In this document: in pieces, positions 54,501 through 63,232 of the stretch | Position numbering within the stretch: position 1 is the first letter of the stretch | Layout of the letters: each line of letters begins with the position of its first letter | NCBI GenBank assembly: GCA_016617855.1 | Contig: JAECUM010001876.1 | Location: forward strand, 1-64,000 | DNA from: Megalonaias nervosa | Lineage: Eukaryota > Mollusca > Bivalvia > Unionida > Unionidae | Direction: 5' to 3' | DNA: 64,000 nt | Translations under genes and position numbers: made by a program | The notes under the pieces: model-generated | Told to the model about the DNA's origin: nothing | Databases searched by the model: none | Seen by the model: the letters and a program-made list of their open reading frames with translations, nothing else

Positions 54501-55471
54501 GCAACCAAGACCGACCTTGTCAACACAGCCAGAAAGTACGCACCTTGACGGGAACTTGGGTCAGCGTGGAATTGTTTACAGCTCTGGACCTGGGATACCA
54601 ACTGTTAGAAGTGTACGAAATTTATCACTTTCCCAAGACAGAAAATACCACGAGGGCGACGAGACTCAAAAAGGCATTTTCGCAGACTACGTGAATGCCT
54701 TTTTAAAACTGGTGCCACACTCCCGAATGCCAAAAGAAATTCAAAGAGAAATATTGGGAGCAGGAAGGCATCACTTTAGACCACGTAGAGAAAAATGAAG
54801 GAAAGCGATCGTTTGCCAAAGTGATGTTAAATTTTTTGTGGGGCAAAATGGCACAACGACCGTGTTTACCCAAGACGGAGTATTTGACAGAACCTTCCCG
54901 CCACTCCCAGATGATTCACTACAAAACCAAATACATGAAACACGTGGACGTCGTTCGTGAGCACTTGATCTTAGTTAATTACGAAGAAGAACTGGACTTT
55001 GTAGAAGCCGACGAATTTGGAAATGTCATCATTGCGGCTTACGTGACAGTCCATGCTCGCTTAAAACTGTTCGAAGCTTTAGAACTGTTAGGAGATCGTG
55101 TGTTGTATTTTGCCACGGACACTTGCGTCTACATCGATCGTCTGGGTCATCCTCACCCTGACATCGAAGGAGACCGTTTAGTAGCCTGGAGGGACGAGCA
55201 TCCCGACGACAAGATTCTAAGTTTTGCAAGTAGCGGTCCCAAAAATTACAGCTACGAATACCAAGACCCACAAGGAGAAGTGCACACCGAGTGTAAAATG
55301 AAAGGAATGACTCTCAATTATCGCACCAGTCGACTGGTGAACTTTGGCGTCTTGAAAGAAGCCTTGCAGTCTGGAGAGGATGGAAATTTTAAGGTGACCA
55401 CCCACGAACCGCACAAGATTGTACGTTTACCCACACACCAAATCGTCAGCCGACCCTTGGAAAAAGTCTAA
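51569..55471 (+). pseudogene. Protein-primed-type DNA polymerase B, nearly full length but heavily interrupted
   Basis: Blocks in order: Zn-rich region (YCEKCDYGYNN, CPACQRTFVSPTC, about 52,540-52,720); exonuclease I FFDFECIQETG (about 52,950); exonuclease II MAHNFSGYGG (about 53,220), with its Asp changed to Gly; exonuclease III YCRSDVNIL (about 53,600); motif A DVCSLYP (54,281-54,301); motif B KVMLNFLWGKM (about 54,820); motif C YFATDTCVYI (about 55,105), where YxDTDS has become YFATDT. TAG at 51,879, TAA at 52,242, TAG at 52,734, a TAA near 52,900, TAG at 53,244 and TGA at 53,526 lie in frame, and frameshifts fall near 51,750, 54,075, 54,650 and 54,760. The start is unclear; a GTG at 51,569 stands where an ATG is expected. 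It would replicate the element from a protein primer if intact. The broken frames make it dead. Confidence 0.85.
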
Positions 55472-55477
55472 CAAATC

Positions 55478-55756
55478 GTGTACCAGAAGCGAGCACGGCT
55501 TCTTAATCAAGTCACTTTACCGTACAGTCAATGGGTGACTGAGGAACTTTTATGTCGAGAAATTCACAAGAGGAAATTGAGAAAAGTCAACAAACAAGTC
55601 AGATTTCTCTGGATCAAGTGTGCGTTCTTCCGAATATTCCGTTTAAGACCATTTACATTAGAAGATTTTAATGACATTCTTGACCGTTTCCTGGAATGGC
55701 AGTGGCCAGAAATTACTCACTTCGTTACTTTCGCTCTAGGAGAAGTGTTTGACTGA
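55478..55756 (+). CDS. Small basic protein downstream of the polymerase
   Basis: A frame from a GTG at 55,478 reads YQKRARLLNQVTLPYSQW, LLCREIHKRKLRKVNKQVRF and ends DFNDILDRFLEWQWPEITHF with VTFALGEVFD. It is basic, with a C-terminal amphipathic part. It begins only six bases after the polymerase stop and could be the polymerase's C-terminal extension after a frameshift. Family unknown. Confidence 0.4.
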   Translation: MYQKRARLLNQVTLPYSQWVTEELLCREIHKRKLRKVNKQVRFLWIKCAFFRIFRLRPFTLEDFNDILDRFLEWQWPEITHFVTFALGEVFD

Positions 55757-55829
55757 CATGGTCATGCATACTTTACAAGAGAACATTCGTGGTTTGCCTG
55801 TGCTGTTGAGAGAACGCATTTACTGAGAG

Positions 55830-56657
55830 TTGGTCAAAACACAAGTGAAATGCAAAGAAGAATTGCATCCGTTACGTCACCGATGTTGGAATCACTGGTA
55901 CCTGAATGGTATAAGAGGACTGATCCATTTCAAAGCGTTCCATTGGTCAGACATTGATGAATCGCGTGAAATTCATAAAGTTTTGGATGCAACTCATTCA
56001 ACTTACAAGGTGGTTCTAATACACCGAATTCCAACGGACGAGTTGGAGGATTACAACAAATCTTTACAAGAACTAATCTTTATAGTTCAAGAGGAAACTT
56101 CTGTGCGACGTGTGGTGTGTGAGTTAGTGACTAAATATTTTTGCTGCGGTACTGAAACAAAACCGATTCTGTTCAAAAAGTACACTTATTACCTCACACC
56201 AAAGAGGGTATTAAAACGGACTACCATGCCACGAACTTTATCATTCGTGATACAACAGATTCCGTGGAAGGAAATCAATGACAATATTCAAAGGGTGGAG
56301 GATTACCATCACATTTTACGAGAACTGTGTCCATTGAATTTCGGGTCGACGTGTGGTGCGTGTCTTGTTGACATGCTTTCTGGAATTTCGTTTACCGGCC
56401 GATTCCTTGTGGATTCTTTACGAACAGTAAATACCACTCAAAAAAGCATGAAAGTGGTCCCTTTAAATGTACACGAAAACCTCATTCTGCTCAAAGCTTT
56501 GCGCTTTCATCTCGATACTTCTCGACCTCTACAGGAAAACAAGATTCGTCAACTTTTAGGTACTGAAGATGTGCACGATGATGTGTGTGTAGCTTGTGAC
56601 TTACAACCTCACTGGAAAGATGTACGTGACTGGAAAAGGTGGGATTTCGAGGCTTAA
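55830..56657 (+). CDS. Intact orphan 275-residue protein
   Basis: This is the longest undamaged frame in the window, MVKTQVKCKEELHPLRHRCW to RDWKRWDFEA. It contains many Cys and His (CCGTETKPILF, STCGACLVDM, DVCVACDLQPHW) that could bind metal, but no known motif. It lies between polymerase and ATPase, with the same orientation. Lack of stops where the polymerase next door has many suggests later selection or a recent origin. I cannot assign a family. Confidence 0.6.
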   Translation: MVKTQVKCKEELHPLRHRCWNHWYLNGIRGLIHFKAFHWSDIDESREIHKVLDATHSTYKVVLIHRIPTDELEDYNKSLQELIFIVQEETSVRRVVCELVTKYFCCGTETKPILFKKYTYYLTPKRVLKRTTMPRTLSFVIQQIPWKEINDNIQRVEDYHHILRELCPLNFGSTCGACLVDMLSGISFTGRFLVDSLRTVNTTQKSMKVVPLNVHENLILLKALRFHLDTSRPLQENKIRQLLGTEDVHDDVCVACDLQPHWKDVRDWKRWDFEA

Positions 56658-56676
56658 ACAAAAGAAGTGGCACACT

Positions 56677-56958
56677 ATGCCAAAGATTTGTCATCCTAAA
56701 AAGTTAAAACGTTCAGTGAAAAAAGTAACTTTTAAACCTGTGTTAGTGACAGTGCCAGAAGAAGAAATAGAAGAAGAACCACTCCCTTCAGGACAGGACA
56801 TGACCGTCATCGACATCCCCAAAAGACCATTCCAAGAGGACCCCAGTGTGACTGTGCCAAGGAGTGTAGAGACTCTAAGAACAGTACACACTGTCCCAAC
56901 GATACCTCATCTTGATGACATAACTGTTGTACAGAGACTTGTTTATATTCCACCATGA
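56677..56958 (+). CDS. Short acidic/basic protein with Thr-Val-rich tail
   Basis: A 93-residue frame starts MPKICHPKKLKRSVKKVTFK. A basic head is followed by an acidic EEEIEEEPLPSGQDM and a tail rich in Val, Thr and Pro. Low complexity, probably disordered. The ATG at 56,677 is 19 bases after the stop of the previous gene, a compact arrangement. Family unknown. Confidence 0.5.
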   Translation: MPKICHPKKLKRSVKKVTFKPVLVTVPEEEIEEEPLPSGQDMTVIDIPKRPFQEDPSVTVPRSVETLRTVHTVPTIPHLDDITVVQRLVYIPP

Positions 56959-57067
56959 TCGTTTTGATGTGTCTTTTATTCATGTACTTAACCATTTGGC
57001 TTTTATGTAGTTTTGTCTTTCGTGTTGTTCACTTTTAAAGATGGCAATATACGTGACCTGAAAAAAG

Positions 57068-57075
57068 TATAAAAA
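57068..57075 (+). promoter_or_regulatory. TATA box before the packaging ATPase
   Basis: TATAAAAA lies 50 bases upstream of the ATG at 57,125. Position and form match the other putative promoters of element D. Confidence 0.55.
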
Positions 57076-57124
57076 CTCTTGTCTTGTCTGTCTTCGTGTC
57101 AAAAGTGACATTCCTTACAGTACT

Positions 57125-57880
57125 ATGGCTACCTCTACTGTCTCTGCTCCATCTTCGTCCACTTCCAAAGTCATTGACGAACACTTAGATCGAACTAGTT
57201 GGGAGGCCTTGTATCTTCGCCATACCTTTAACATGCTCATTGCCGGACCTAGCGGTTCAGGCAAAACCGAATTTGTCAAACGTTTGATCGAACATAAACA
57301 TCATTTGATCGATCGTCCACCTCAACGAATCGTGTGTTGTTACAAAGAGTGGCAATCGGCGTACAGCCTTCTGCGAGAAAGTCAAGGCGATTCCATCGTC
57401 CTTGTGGAAGGCATTCCTGGCGAAGACGACGCGATCGTGTGTGACCCTAGTCAAACCCATCTGCTCATCTTCGACGACATGTTAGGAGACGACGAAAAAG
57501 AAATTAAACTCTGGTTTACACGCAAAGGGCATCATCGTAATGCCAGTGTCATTTACATCACCCAAAATTTGTTTCAACAAGGTAAAGCCCATCGCACCAT
57601 CAGTCTCAATGCTCATTACGTGGTCTTGTTTAAAAGCTCTAGAGATAAATCGCAAGTGTAAGTGTTAGCCAAACAGTTAGGAACGCCTTGGCTGACTCAT
57701 GCGTACGACGATGCCACTCAAAACCCACACGCTTATTTACTCGTTGATTTAAAACCCACGACCACCGATTATTTGCGATTTCGTACCCATTTTTCACCAC
57801 TGGTGCCAAGACGGAGGGCCTGTCGTGTACACGTCCCCGTCGTCGACTTAACAACAACAACAACCAAAAAAAGTCAGTAA
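57125..57880 (+). pseudogene. Packaging ATPase (A32/FtsK-HerA type), one in-frame stop
   Basis: MATSTVSAPSSSTSKVIDEH leads to FNMLIAGPSGSGKTEFVKRL (Walker A GPSGSGKT), then HLLIFDDMLGDDEKEIKLWF (Walker B ending in DD), then VIYITQNLFQQG (sensor-type Q) and the basic region SSRDKSQV. A TAA at 57,659-57,661 interrupts the same frame, which continues LAKQLGTPWLTHAYDDATQN and ends at 57,880. It would power DNA packaging. The premature stop removes about 70 codons of C-terminus. Otherwise complete compared with the truncated ATPase of element A. Confidence 0.88.
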
Positions 57881-57920
57881 AAACCTCGATCACTTTGGGT
57901 CTGTCTCACACATCGTCAAC

Positions 57921-58300
57921 ATGACGTCCCTTCAGTCTCATCTTCCCGTCAAATTGATTCGTGCCTTCTACGGCATCAGTCGCGAAAAAAATCCACCAAT
58001 ACGTGCTCGTGTCTTAGAAGCTAGTCTCAAAGACGTCTTACGATGGTTTACGGTGACACCACGTCAATTACTGCAAGGAATCATTCACATTCCACATCAA
58101 ACCAAACGTTTTTTTTCAGAGAAACAAAGTAGCCTTGACGCAACTAGCCGATCCTCACATCGACACTCAAACCAAAGAGCAAATCATTTTGAAACCTGGA
58201 GGTAGCGGTTCTTTAGGAGATGTCATCATTCGTTCCCTCTTAAAATGGGATCCCAATGCTCCCAAAGTCCTACCAAAGAGAAAAGCCACTCCTCGACGTA
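57921..58300 (+). pseudogene. GGF-family small structural protein, copy 1
   Basis: The frame starts MTSLQSHLPVKLIRAFYGIS, contains PPIRARVLEASLKDVLRWF, then LLQGIIHIPHQTKRFF. A frameshift near 58,130 moves to TQLADPHIDTQTKEQIILKP and GGSGSLGDVIIRSLLKW. It aligns along its length with the gene at 59,196 (PPIREKLIQTATKDV, LKGTIPLTKHQTKCF, ERRGGFLPLMG). The Gly-led helix after a basic stretch resembles pVI/pX-like peptides. Neighbouring copies make a tandem family. Confidence 0.65.
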
Positions 58301-58715
58301 CGCAGAAGAAAAAGAAAAAGAGCAGCAGTGTCAAGACCAGGTCACAGCCACAGAAAAGAAAAGTTCGCAGAAAACAGCTTCTACCCGCAAGAGAGGTTCT
58401 TCCGCCAGGAAGCAACCTTACATTCGCAAACCACGACCTGCCGCATCGGTGACTGCGTCTCCAGTAGCCTCAGGTTTTTCTACTTCTCTGTTCCTGGTGA
58501 TACCTACCAAACCCGATTTGACACGCGTCTTTCCTAATTTGATGAAACATTGGAAACCCGCGGCTCAAAGAACTTCTTCTCCAGTGGTGACACCCTCCTC
58601 CTCTTTAGCGGCAGTGGCCGCTGCTCACAAAGTGCCTGCCCCCAAAATCAAAGTCCAAGAAAGATCGGGTGTGTTAAAGAGTTTACTGGATTTGTCCAGG
58701 GAAGAATTGTCCTGA
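58245..58715 (+). CDS. Basic Ser/Pro/Lys-rich protein
   Basis: The open frame gives Ser/Lys/Gln-rich sequence, then KPRPAASVTASPVASGFSTS, LFLVIPTKPDLTRVFPNLMK and finally SGVLKSLLDLSREELS. The true start is unclear, since the frame may continue from the previous gene after a frameshift. The basic disordered part and C-terminal helix fit a core or minor capsid role, which is inference only. Confidence 0.45.
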   Translation: MGSQCSQSPTKEKSHSSTYAEEKEKEQQCQDQVTATEKKSSQKTASTRKRGSSARKQPYIRKPRPAASVTASPVASGFSTSLFLVIPTKPDLTRVFPNLMKHWKPAAQRTSSPVVTPSSSLAAVAAAHKVPAPKIKVQERSGVLKSLLDLSREELS

Positions 58716-58898
58716 TTGAGTCCGTTGCGAACCCCTCCACGACGTGTGATGCCTGCCATGAAAATTTTTTCTTTTCTTATTAATGGATAAGTTAGTAGAC
58801 AGTTTTGCCAAAATGTTAGAGGACAAGCTCTAAAAGCAAAAATAAGATAAAAGGAAGCATGTCGAACCATGGACTTCAGTGTATTTTGTGCCCCAAAG

Positions 58899-59102
58899 AT
58901 GTCCCCTCATCGTCGTTCTCCTGTCCAGAAAGGAAAAGGAAAAAGAAAAGGACAGTCACGTCGTCCGAAACAATTCTTAGCCAAACATCGACGTCTGTCC
59001 CTGAAAAGACACACTCGTCCAAAGAAAAGGAGAAGCCATCAAAAGGGAGGATTCTTTGGTGATTTTGGAAAACAAATTGTCACCTTTATGATGAAGCGAT
59101 AA
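58899..59102 (+). CDS. Short very basic protein with KGGFFG helix, GGF family copy 2
   Basis: It starts at MSPHRRSPVQKGKGKRKGQS (58,899) and ends HQKGGFFGDFGKQIVTFMMK. Arg/Lys make up nearly half. The front aligns with the start of the next gene (MSPTKRHPSS.., KGKKRKG). LAKHRRLSLKRH aligns with FAKHRHVLRQM there, and the middle is missing. It looks like a shortened paralog, perhaps protamine-like or pVII-like. The stop is at 59,100-59,102. Confidence 0.65.
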   Translation: MSPHRRSPVQKGKGKRKGQSRRPKQFLAKHRRLSLKRHTRPKKRRSHQKGGFFGDFGKQIVTFMMKR

Positions 59103-59195
59103 TCCAAACAATGATAAAAGGCCATGGGACAAGTCATCGACGTTAGTGGGTTTTTTTTGGTGTGTGCCCCGGAACCAACGAACCAACCAAGAAAG

Positions 59196-59702
59196 ATGTC
59201 ACCCACCAAAAGACATCCTTCTTCTACCCCCAAAGGAAAGAAAAGGAAAGGACTGCCTCCTCGTTTAGTCAAACATTGGGACATGTTGTCCGTCCTGTCC
59301 AAAACTTCTCCACCCATTCGAGAAAAACTCATTCAAACCGCCACCAAAGACGTCATCAATACCGTGAGCGAATGTTGTCTGAATGTCTTGAAAGGAACGA
59401 TACCTTTGACTAAACACCAGACAAAATGCTTTGCCAAACATCGACACGTTCTTCGCCAAATGGTCCAAAAGAAAATACCCATTCATCAAAAGAAAAAGAT
59501 GTTGGAGCGACGCGGCGGATTTTTACCCCTGATGGGGCTTTTTACCAATGTAATAGCGAGACCTATGTTGGGTATGTTGGGAAAAATTTTCCCCGCCATA
59601 GCTCCAATGGAAAAGGGTCAAGAAAATAAAACGGACCTCTGGAGTCAAACGATCTCAGACGTGATCCTCGAAATCCAATGGAAGGACGAAAACTGGCTTT
59701 AG
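59196..59702 (+). CDS. GGF-family small structural protein, full copy 3
   Basis: Starting at MSPTKRHPSSTPKGKKRKGL, the 168-residue frame carries a basic head, PPIREKLIQTATKDVINTVS, then CCLNVLKGTIPLTKHQTKCF, AKHRHVLRQMVQKKIPI, and a RRGGFLPLMGLFTNVIARPM hydrophobic segment. It is undamaged. An earlier in-frame ATG at 59,124 is possible; I prefer 59,196 because of the match with copy 2. This kind of protein recurs in Polinton-type elements next to capsid genes. The C-terminal 25 bases overlap the next gene. Confidence 0.7.
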   Translation: MSPTKRHPSSTPKGKKRKGLPPRLVKHWDMLSVLSKTSPPIREKLIQTATKDVINTVSECCLNVLKGTIPLTKHQTKCFAKHRHVLRQMVQKKIPIHQKKKMLERRGGFLPLMGLFTNVIARPMLGMLGKIFPAIAPMEKGQENKTDLWSQTISDVILEIQWKDENWL

Positions 59703-60148
59703 TGCCGTACAAACGATGGATGGAATACCATAGTTGACAAGAACAACGTATCCCACATTTACCTCCCAATCCTCATGTGACCGAGATGTCCCAGTTACAA
59801 CACGAATTGCAGTCATTGATGGATCTCAGCGATTTGTCAGAAACGGAAAAATCGCAACGGTACGGTCAATTGTTGCAACGACTACAACTATTTCACCAGA
59901 AAGCTTTAGACGAATCGGCTCTACCCACTCTGAAAGATTTTAAGACGCTGATGAAAAGTTTACCACCACCACCACCATCCCCAGCGGTCAAGACAGGAGC
60001 AGCCCCACGGATGTACGAGGAAGAAGAGGCAAGAGAAGTCTTTCAAACACCGTCAGCAGCTCCCATCCTTAGTAAGATTTCAGCGTCCTTGTTGACCCCT
60101 TCCCTAGACCCCAACGAGAAGAACTTAAAGCTTGGGTTTAAAAGATGA
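59678..60148 (+). pseudogene. Coiled-coil MSQLQ gene, one in-frame stop
   Basis: ATG at 59,678 (MEGRKLALVPYKRWMEYHS) meets a TGA at 59,735-59,737. The frame then continues EQRIPHLPPNPHVTEMSQLQ, HELQSLMDLSDLSETEKSQR and LQLFHQKALDESALP, a heptad-rich region, and ends after a Pro-rich and acidic part (MYEEEEAREVF). The same gene exists in element C. It overlaps the genes on both sides by a few bases. Unknown function. If the TGA is a new mutation, translation could restart at MSQL. Confidence 0.6.
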
Positions 60149-60360
60149 TGTCGTCTCCACCTTCGACACAAGTCAAAAAGAAAGAAGGGAGACCAGAAGT
60201 AAAAAAAGAAAAGAAGACCAAAGCCATTCCAATACCACCACCATCACCACCACTACCTTCGACTTCTACTCCCGTGGCACATGGGACACATAAAGCCGTT
60301 TCTATACCACACCCTCGTTCCATTCAGAGTACCATCAGCGAAGAGTCGATCACTTATTAA
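60145..60360 (+). CDS. Pro/Lys-rich short protein
   Basis: The ATG overlaps the stop of the previous gene (ATGATG at 60,145). MSSPPSTQVKKKEGRPEVKK is followed by PPPSPPLPSTSTPVAH. The 71-residue frame ends at 60,360, four bases before the integrase ATG. Possibly disordered. No family recognised. Confidence 0.45.
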   Translation: MMSSPPSTQVKKKEGRPEVKKEKKTKAIPIPPPSPPLPSTSTPVAHGTHKAVSIPHPRSIQSTISEESITY

Positions 60361-60364
60361 AAAA

Positions 60365-61447
60365 ATGGAGAAGGTGTTAGCCAGCATTTACTACGATCCA
60401 TTCCATCCTGCAGGTTACGGAGGAGTTCAGAAATTGTATTGTGCTTCCAAAACTCGACTGAAAAGTGTCCGTTTACCTCAAGTGCAACGCTGGTTACAAG
60501 AACAAGCCACGTACACCTTACACAAACCCATTCGACGAAAATTTCCAGAAGTCGTACCCGAGTGGAGGGTTTCGATCATCAATGGCAAATCGATTTAGCC
60601 GATGTCTCTCATTTGGCCACCTACAATCGTGGCTACAAATATTTGCTTTGTATCATCGAGGTCTTTTCCAAATTTGCTTAGGTCGTGCCATTGACTTCCA
60701 AATCGAGCAGAGAGTTAGTGCGAGCCCTCAAACTGGTGTTGAAACAAAGCTTGCGTCACCCTCTTCGATGGCAAACCGACAAAGGCACCGAATTTCTGAT
60801 CCAAGCTTTCCAAAAAGAATTGAAGAAACGTGACATTCATTTTTTCACCACCGAGAATCCCGAAACCAAAGCCAGCATCGTGAAAGAACGCATGTGGAAA
60901 TATTTTACGCATCAACACACTCTCAAGTACATCGACGTCTTGCCACACCTAGTCCAATAGTACAACCAATCTTACCATCGGAGCATCGAACGTGCCCCCC
61001 CAAGAAGTGACTCCCGACAATGAAGTGACCGTCTTCGAGCGCCTGTTTGGTACGTCCCCGACAGTGACTGTCGCCAAGAAAGGTGGAGTGTTGGCATCAG
61101 GAGATTGGGTGCGCATTTGCAAAACCAAACACACTTTCGACAAAGGTTACTTACCCAACTGGACCACCGAATTGTTTCGTGTCACTGAACGTGGCCATTA
61201 TCCTCCCGTCTATAAATTGGAGGACATGAACGGGGAAGTGTTAAAAGGAACGTTTTACTTGTCCGAGTTACAAAGCGTGACCAAAAAAACAGACGACGTG
61301 TACGAGATCGAAAGAATTCTCGATCGAAGAACCCGAAAAGTGGGAAAACGACATGTCAAAGAAGTTAAAGTACGTTGGAAAGGATATCCTCCCAGTTTTG
61401 ACTCCTGGATCGACGCTTCGCAAATCATCGACTATAAAAAGAAGTGA
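60365..61447 (+). pseudogene. Polinton integrase with chromodomain, few breaks
   Basis: Starts MEKVLASIYYDPFHPAGYGG. After a frameshift near 60,545 it continues QIDLADVSHLATYNRGYKYL with the first Asp, then RWQTDKGTEFLIQAFQKELK with the second Asp, and KASIVKERMWKYF with the catalytic Glu. A stop TAG at 60,680 and a TAG at 60,958 interrupt, then the frame reads SGDWVRICKTKHTFDKGYLP and ends in a chromodomain (YEIERILDRRT.., VRWKGYPPSFDSWIDASQII). The DDE triad is complete in sequence. It joins the element to host chromatin. The frameshift and stops make it inactive as it stands. Confidence 0.85.
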
Positions 61448-61452
61448 CCATC

Positions 61453-61863
61453 ATGCCCTTCAACACAGCCCCAGTTACCGCAGTGACCACTCCTTCTCTG
61501 CAAGATTTACAAAAGCAACCCTTGTGGGTGTGGTGTGGAGAACGTGTGCCTAGAACGCAAGTCGTCTTTTTCTGCCAAATCTTTGTGGTGTATTGTGCCA
61601 TCGGTGCTGCCATTGCCAATTTGAGCTTGCAACAAGGAGACAAACGATTGTGGACCATTTTACTCAGCAGTTGCATCGGTTACATTCTTCCTAATCCGTC
61701 TCTGAAATATTCCTCTAACGGGAACAAAAGCGGGAGTCTTGCGTCCAACGTCAGTCCCACTTCCAACAGTCACCATAACAATCCTCTTTTAGACACACCT
61801 CTGACTTTCACCGACCCCTCGGACACAAGAGCTCTGGAATTATGGAAAACCAATTTTACTTAA
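61453..61863 (+). CDS. Single-pass membrane protein of element D
   Basis: The preferred ATG at 61,453 gives MPFNTAPVTAVTTPSLQDLQ, and ERVPRTQVVFFCQIFVVYCA begins a hydrophobic helix of about 23 residues. LWTILLSSCIGYILPNPSLK is a second hydrophobic stretch with the recurrent LLSSCxGYxLPNP motif of such proteins. It is undamaged and overlaps the next gene by 22 bases. The function is unknown; a membrane role in entry or exit of particles would be inference. Confidence 0.65.
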   Translation: MPFNTAPVTAVTTPSLQDLQKQPLWVWCGERVPRTQVVFFCQIFVVYCAIGAAIANLSLQQGDKRLWTILLSSCIGYILPNPSLKYSSNGNKSGSLASNVSPTSNSHHNNPLLDTPLTFTDPSDTRALELWKTNFT

Positions 61864-62746
61864 CGTTACCCAGTGACAGTTCCATGGAGGTGTTTCCCAA
61901 TAACACCTTATTCTGTTACACGGCCAAATTACCTCAGGCCATCCAGTTGAATCACGAAGCCCATTGGGAAGTGGCTTTGGTGGAAATGATTCACCCTACA
62001 CAAATCAAAAACATCATCGAAAATCAAAACACTTTTACGGTGGAAGTTCATGACGAGCAAGTGCAACAACACTTGGATGAACGCGTCAGTGTAGGTGACT
62101 CTATGAAATCACAAGACCCCAAAACTAAACGGACCACTTATCGGTTGAAAATTTCCGCAGGTTATTATTTTAGTGGTCAACATTTGGTGAACGCCATTTC
62201 TGATATGTTCAATGGCGTGTTTGGCACCACGTTGGAGAAAACCAGAAAAAGTGTCACGATCGAATACCACAAAATAGCTCGTCGCCTACTGATCCAATTT
62301 TCAGAGGACAAAGTATTCTCCATTACATTTTGTCCTGAATTGTATGACATTTTGGGTGGAGACCCAAGTTGATCAAGATTAGAAACGAAATACCAGCCGT
62401 TACCGGTAACTCGGATTTTGCGAAATATTTTAGATTCCCTGTAGAAATGAACCAAGGATTGAATTTGATTTTTGTGTACTCCAATATGGCAGAGTACAAC
62501 TTGGTGGGACACACCTCCGTACCGTTACTGCGTGTCATTCCTTTTAAAGTGGATTCTGCCACGAACGCTGACGAGGAAGGTGGAAACACCTATTACATTC
62601 ACCGCGAATTTTTACATCCTCACTATTTGCCCGTCAGTAAGTCGTATTTGGACACTGTCAACATTACTATAAAAGGAGATCTAGGACAAAATATTCCATT
62701 CACCAAAGGGAAAGTCACAGTGAAACTCCATTTTCGAAAACGATGA
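61842..62746 (+). pseudogene. Penton-like minor capsid protein, one frameshift
   Basis: MENQFYLTLPSDSSMEVFPN and NTLFCYTAKLPQAIQL form the beginning, then HWEVALVEMIHPTQIKNI. At 62,370 a one-base shift moves to EIPAVTGNSDFAKYFRFPVE, NLIFVYSNMAEYNLVGHTSV and ends DTVNITIKGDLGQNIPFTKG and VKLHFRKR. Length about 300 residues. The front and end strands match the corresponding protein of element A, though less conserved in the middle. The product probably forms the vertex or another minor part of the capsid. Confidence 0.75.
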
Positions 62747-62765
62747 CTCTAACCCATTGTCAGTC

Positions 62766-63205
62766 ATGTATCCTGTATACCAAGGAGTCGCTCGACAGCG
62801 AGGACATGGTTTAGGAGATATGCTAAATCAGCCTTTCGTTCGGTTGCTCCCGTTTTGAAACCGATGGTGACACGGGGATTGCACGCTTTGAAAGATGCCG
62901 CGTTGACACAAGGGAAAAAAGTTCTCCACAATGTCATCATTAACAAACAAAATCCCAAAGAAGCTTTCTTGAGAGATGGCAAAAATGTCTTGCTTCAAAC
63001 TAGCAAAGACATTTTGGGCCGACGAGAAACTGCTATAAATGCTATGGGCGCTGCCGGGTCAGGCATTCCTGCTTGCCTGACGCCACAGCAAGGACAAGGC
63101 AAAAAAAGACGACGAAAACACCCCTTCAGAGGACTTGATACCCCTAGAGCTAGAAAGACTAAGAAAAGAAAAACCGTCCGAGAGTTAGATGTTTTTGATT
63201 ATTAA
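62766..63205 (+). pseudogene. Basic HGL-type minor capsid/core protein, frameshifted
   Basis: ATG at 62,766 gives MYPVYQGVARQRGHGLGDML. After a frameshift near 62,830 the frame continues LKPMVTRGLHALKDAALTQG, KKVLHNVIINKQNPKEAFLR, and a basic tail (GKKRRRKHPF, RARKTKKRKTVRELD). The Gly-rich head and helix recall pVI-like proteins that sit under the capsid. It precedes the capsid gene, as in element C. Confidence 0.68.
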
Positions 63206-63232
63206 AAGATCACAGAGAGAGAAACAAAGAAA

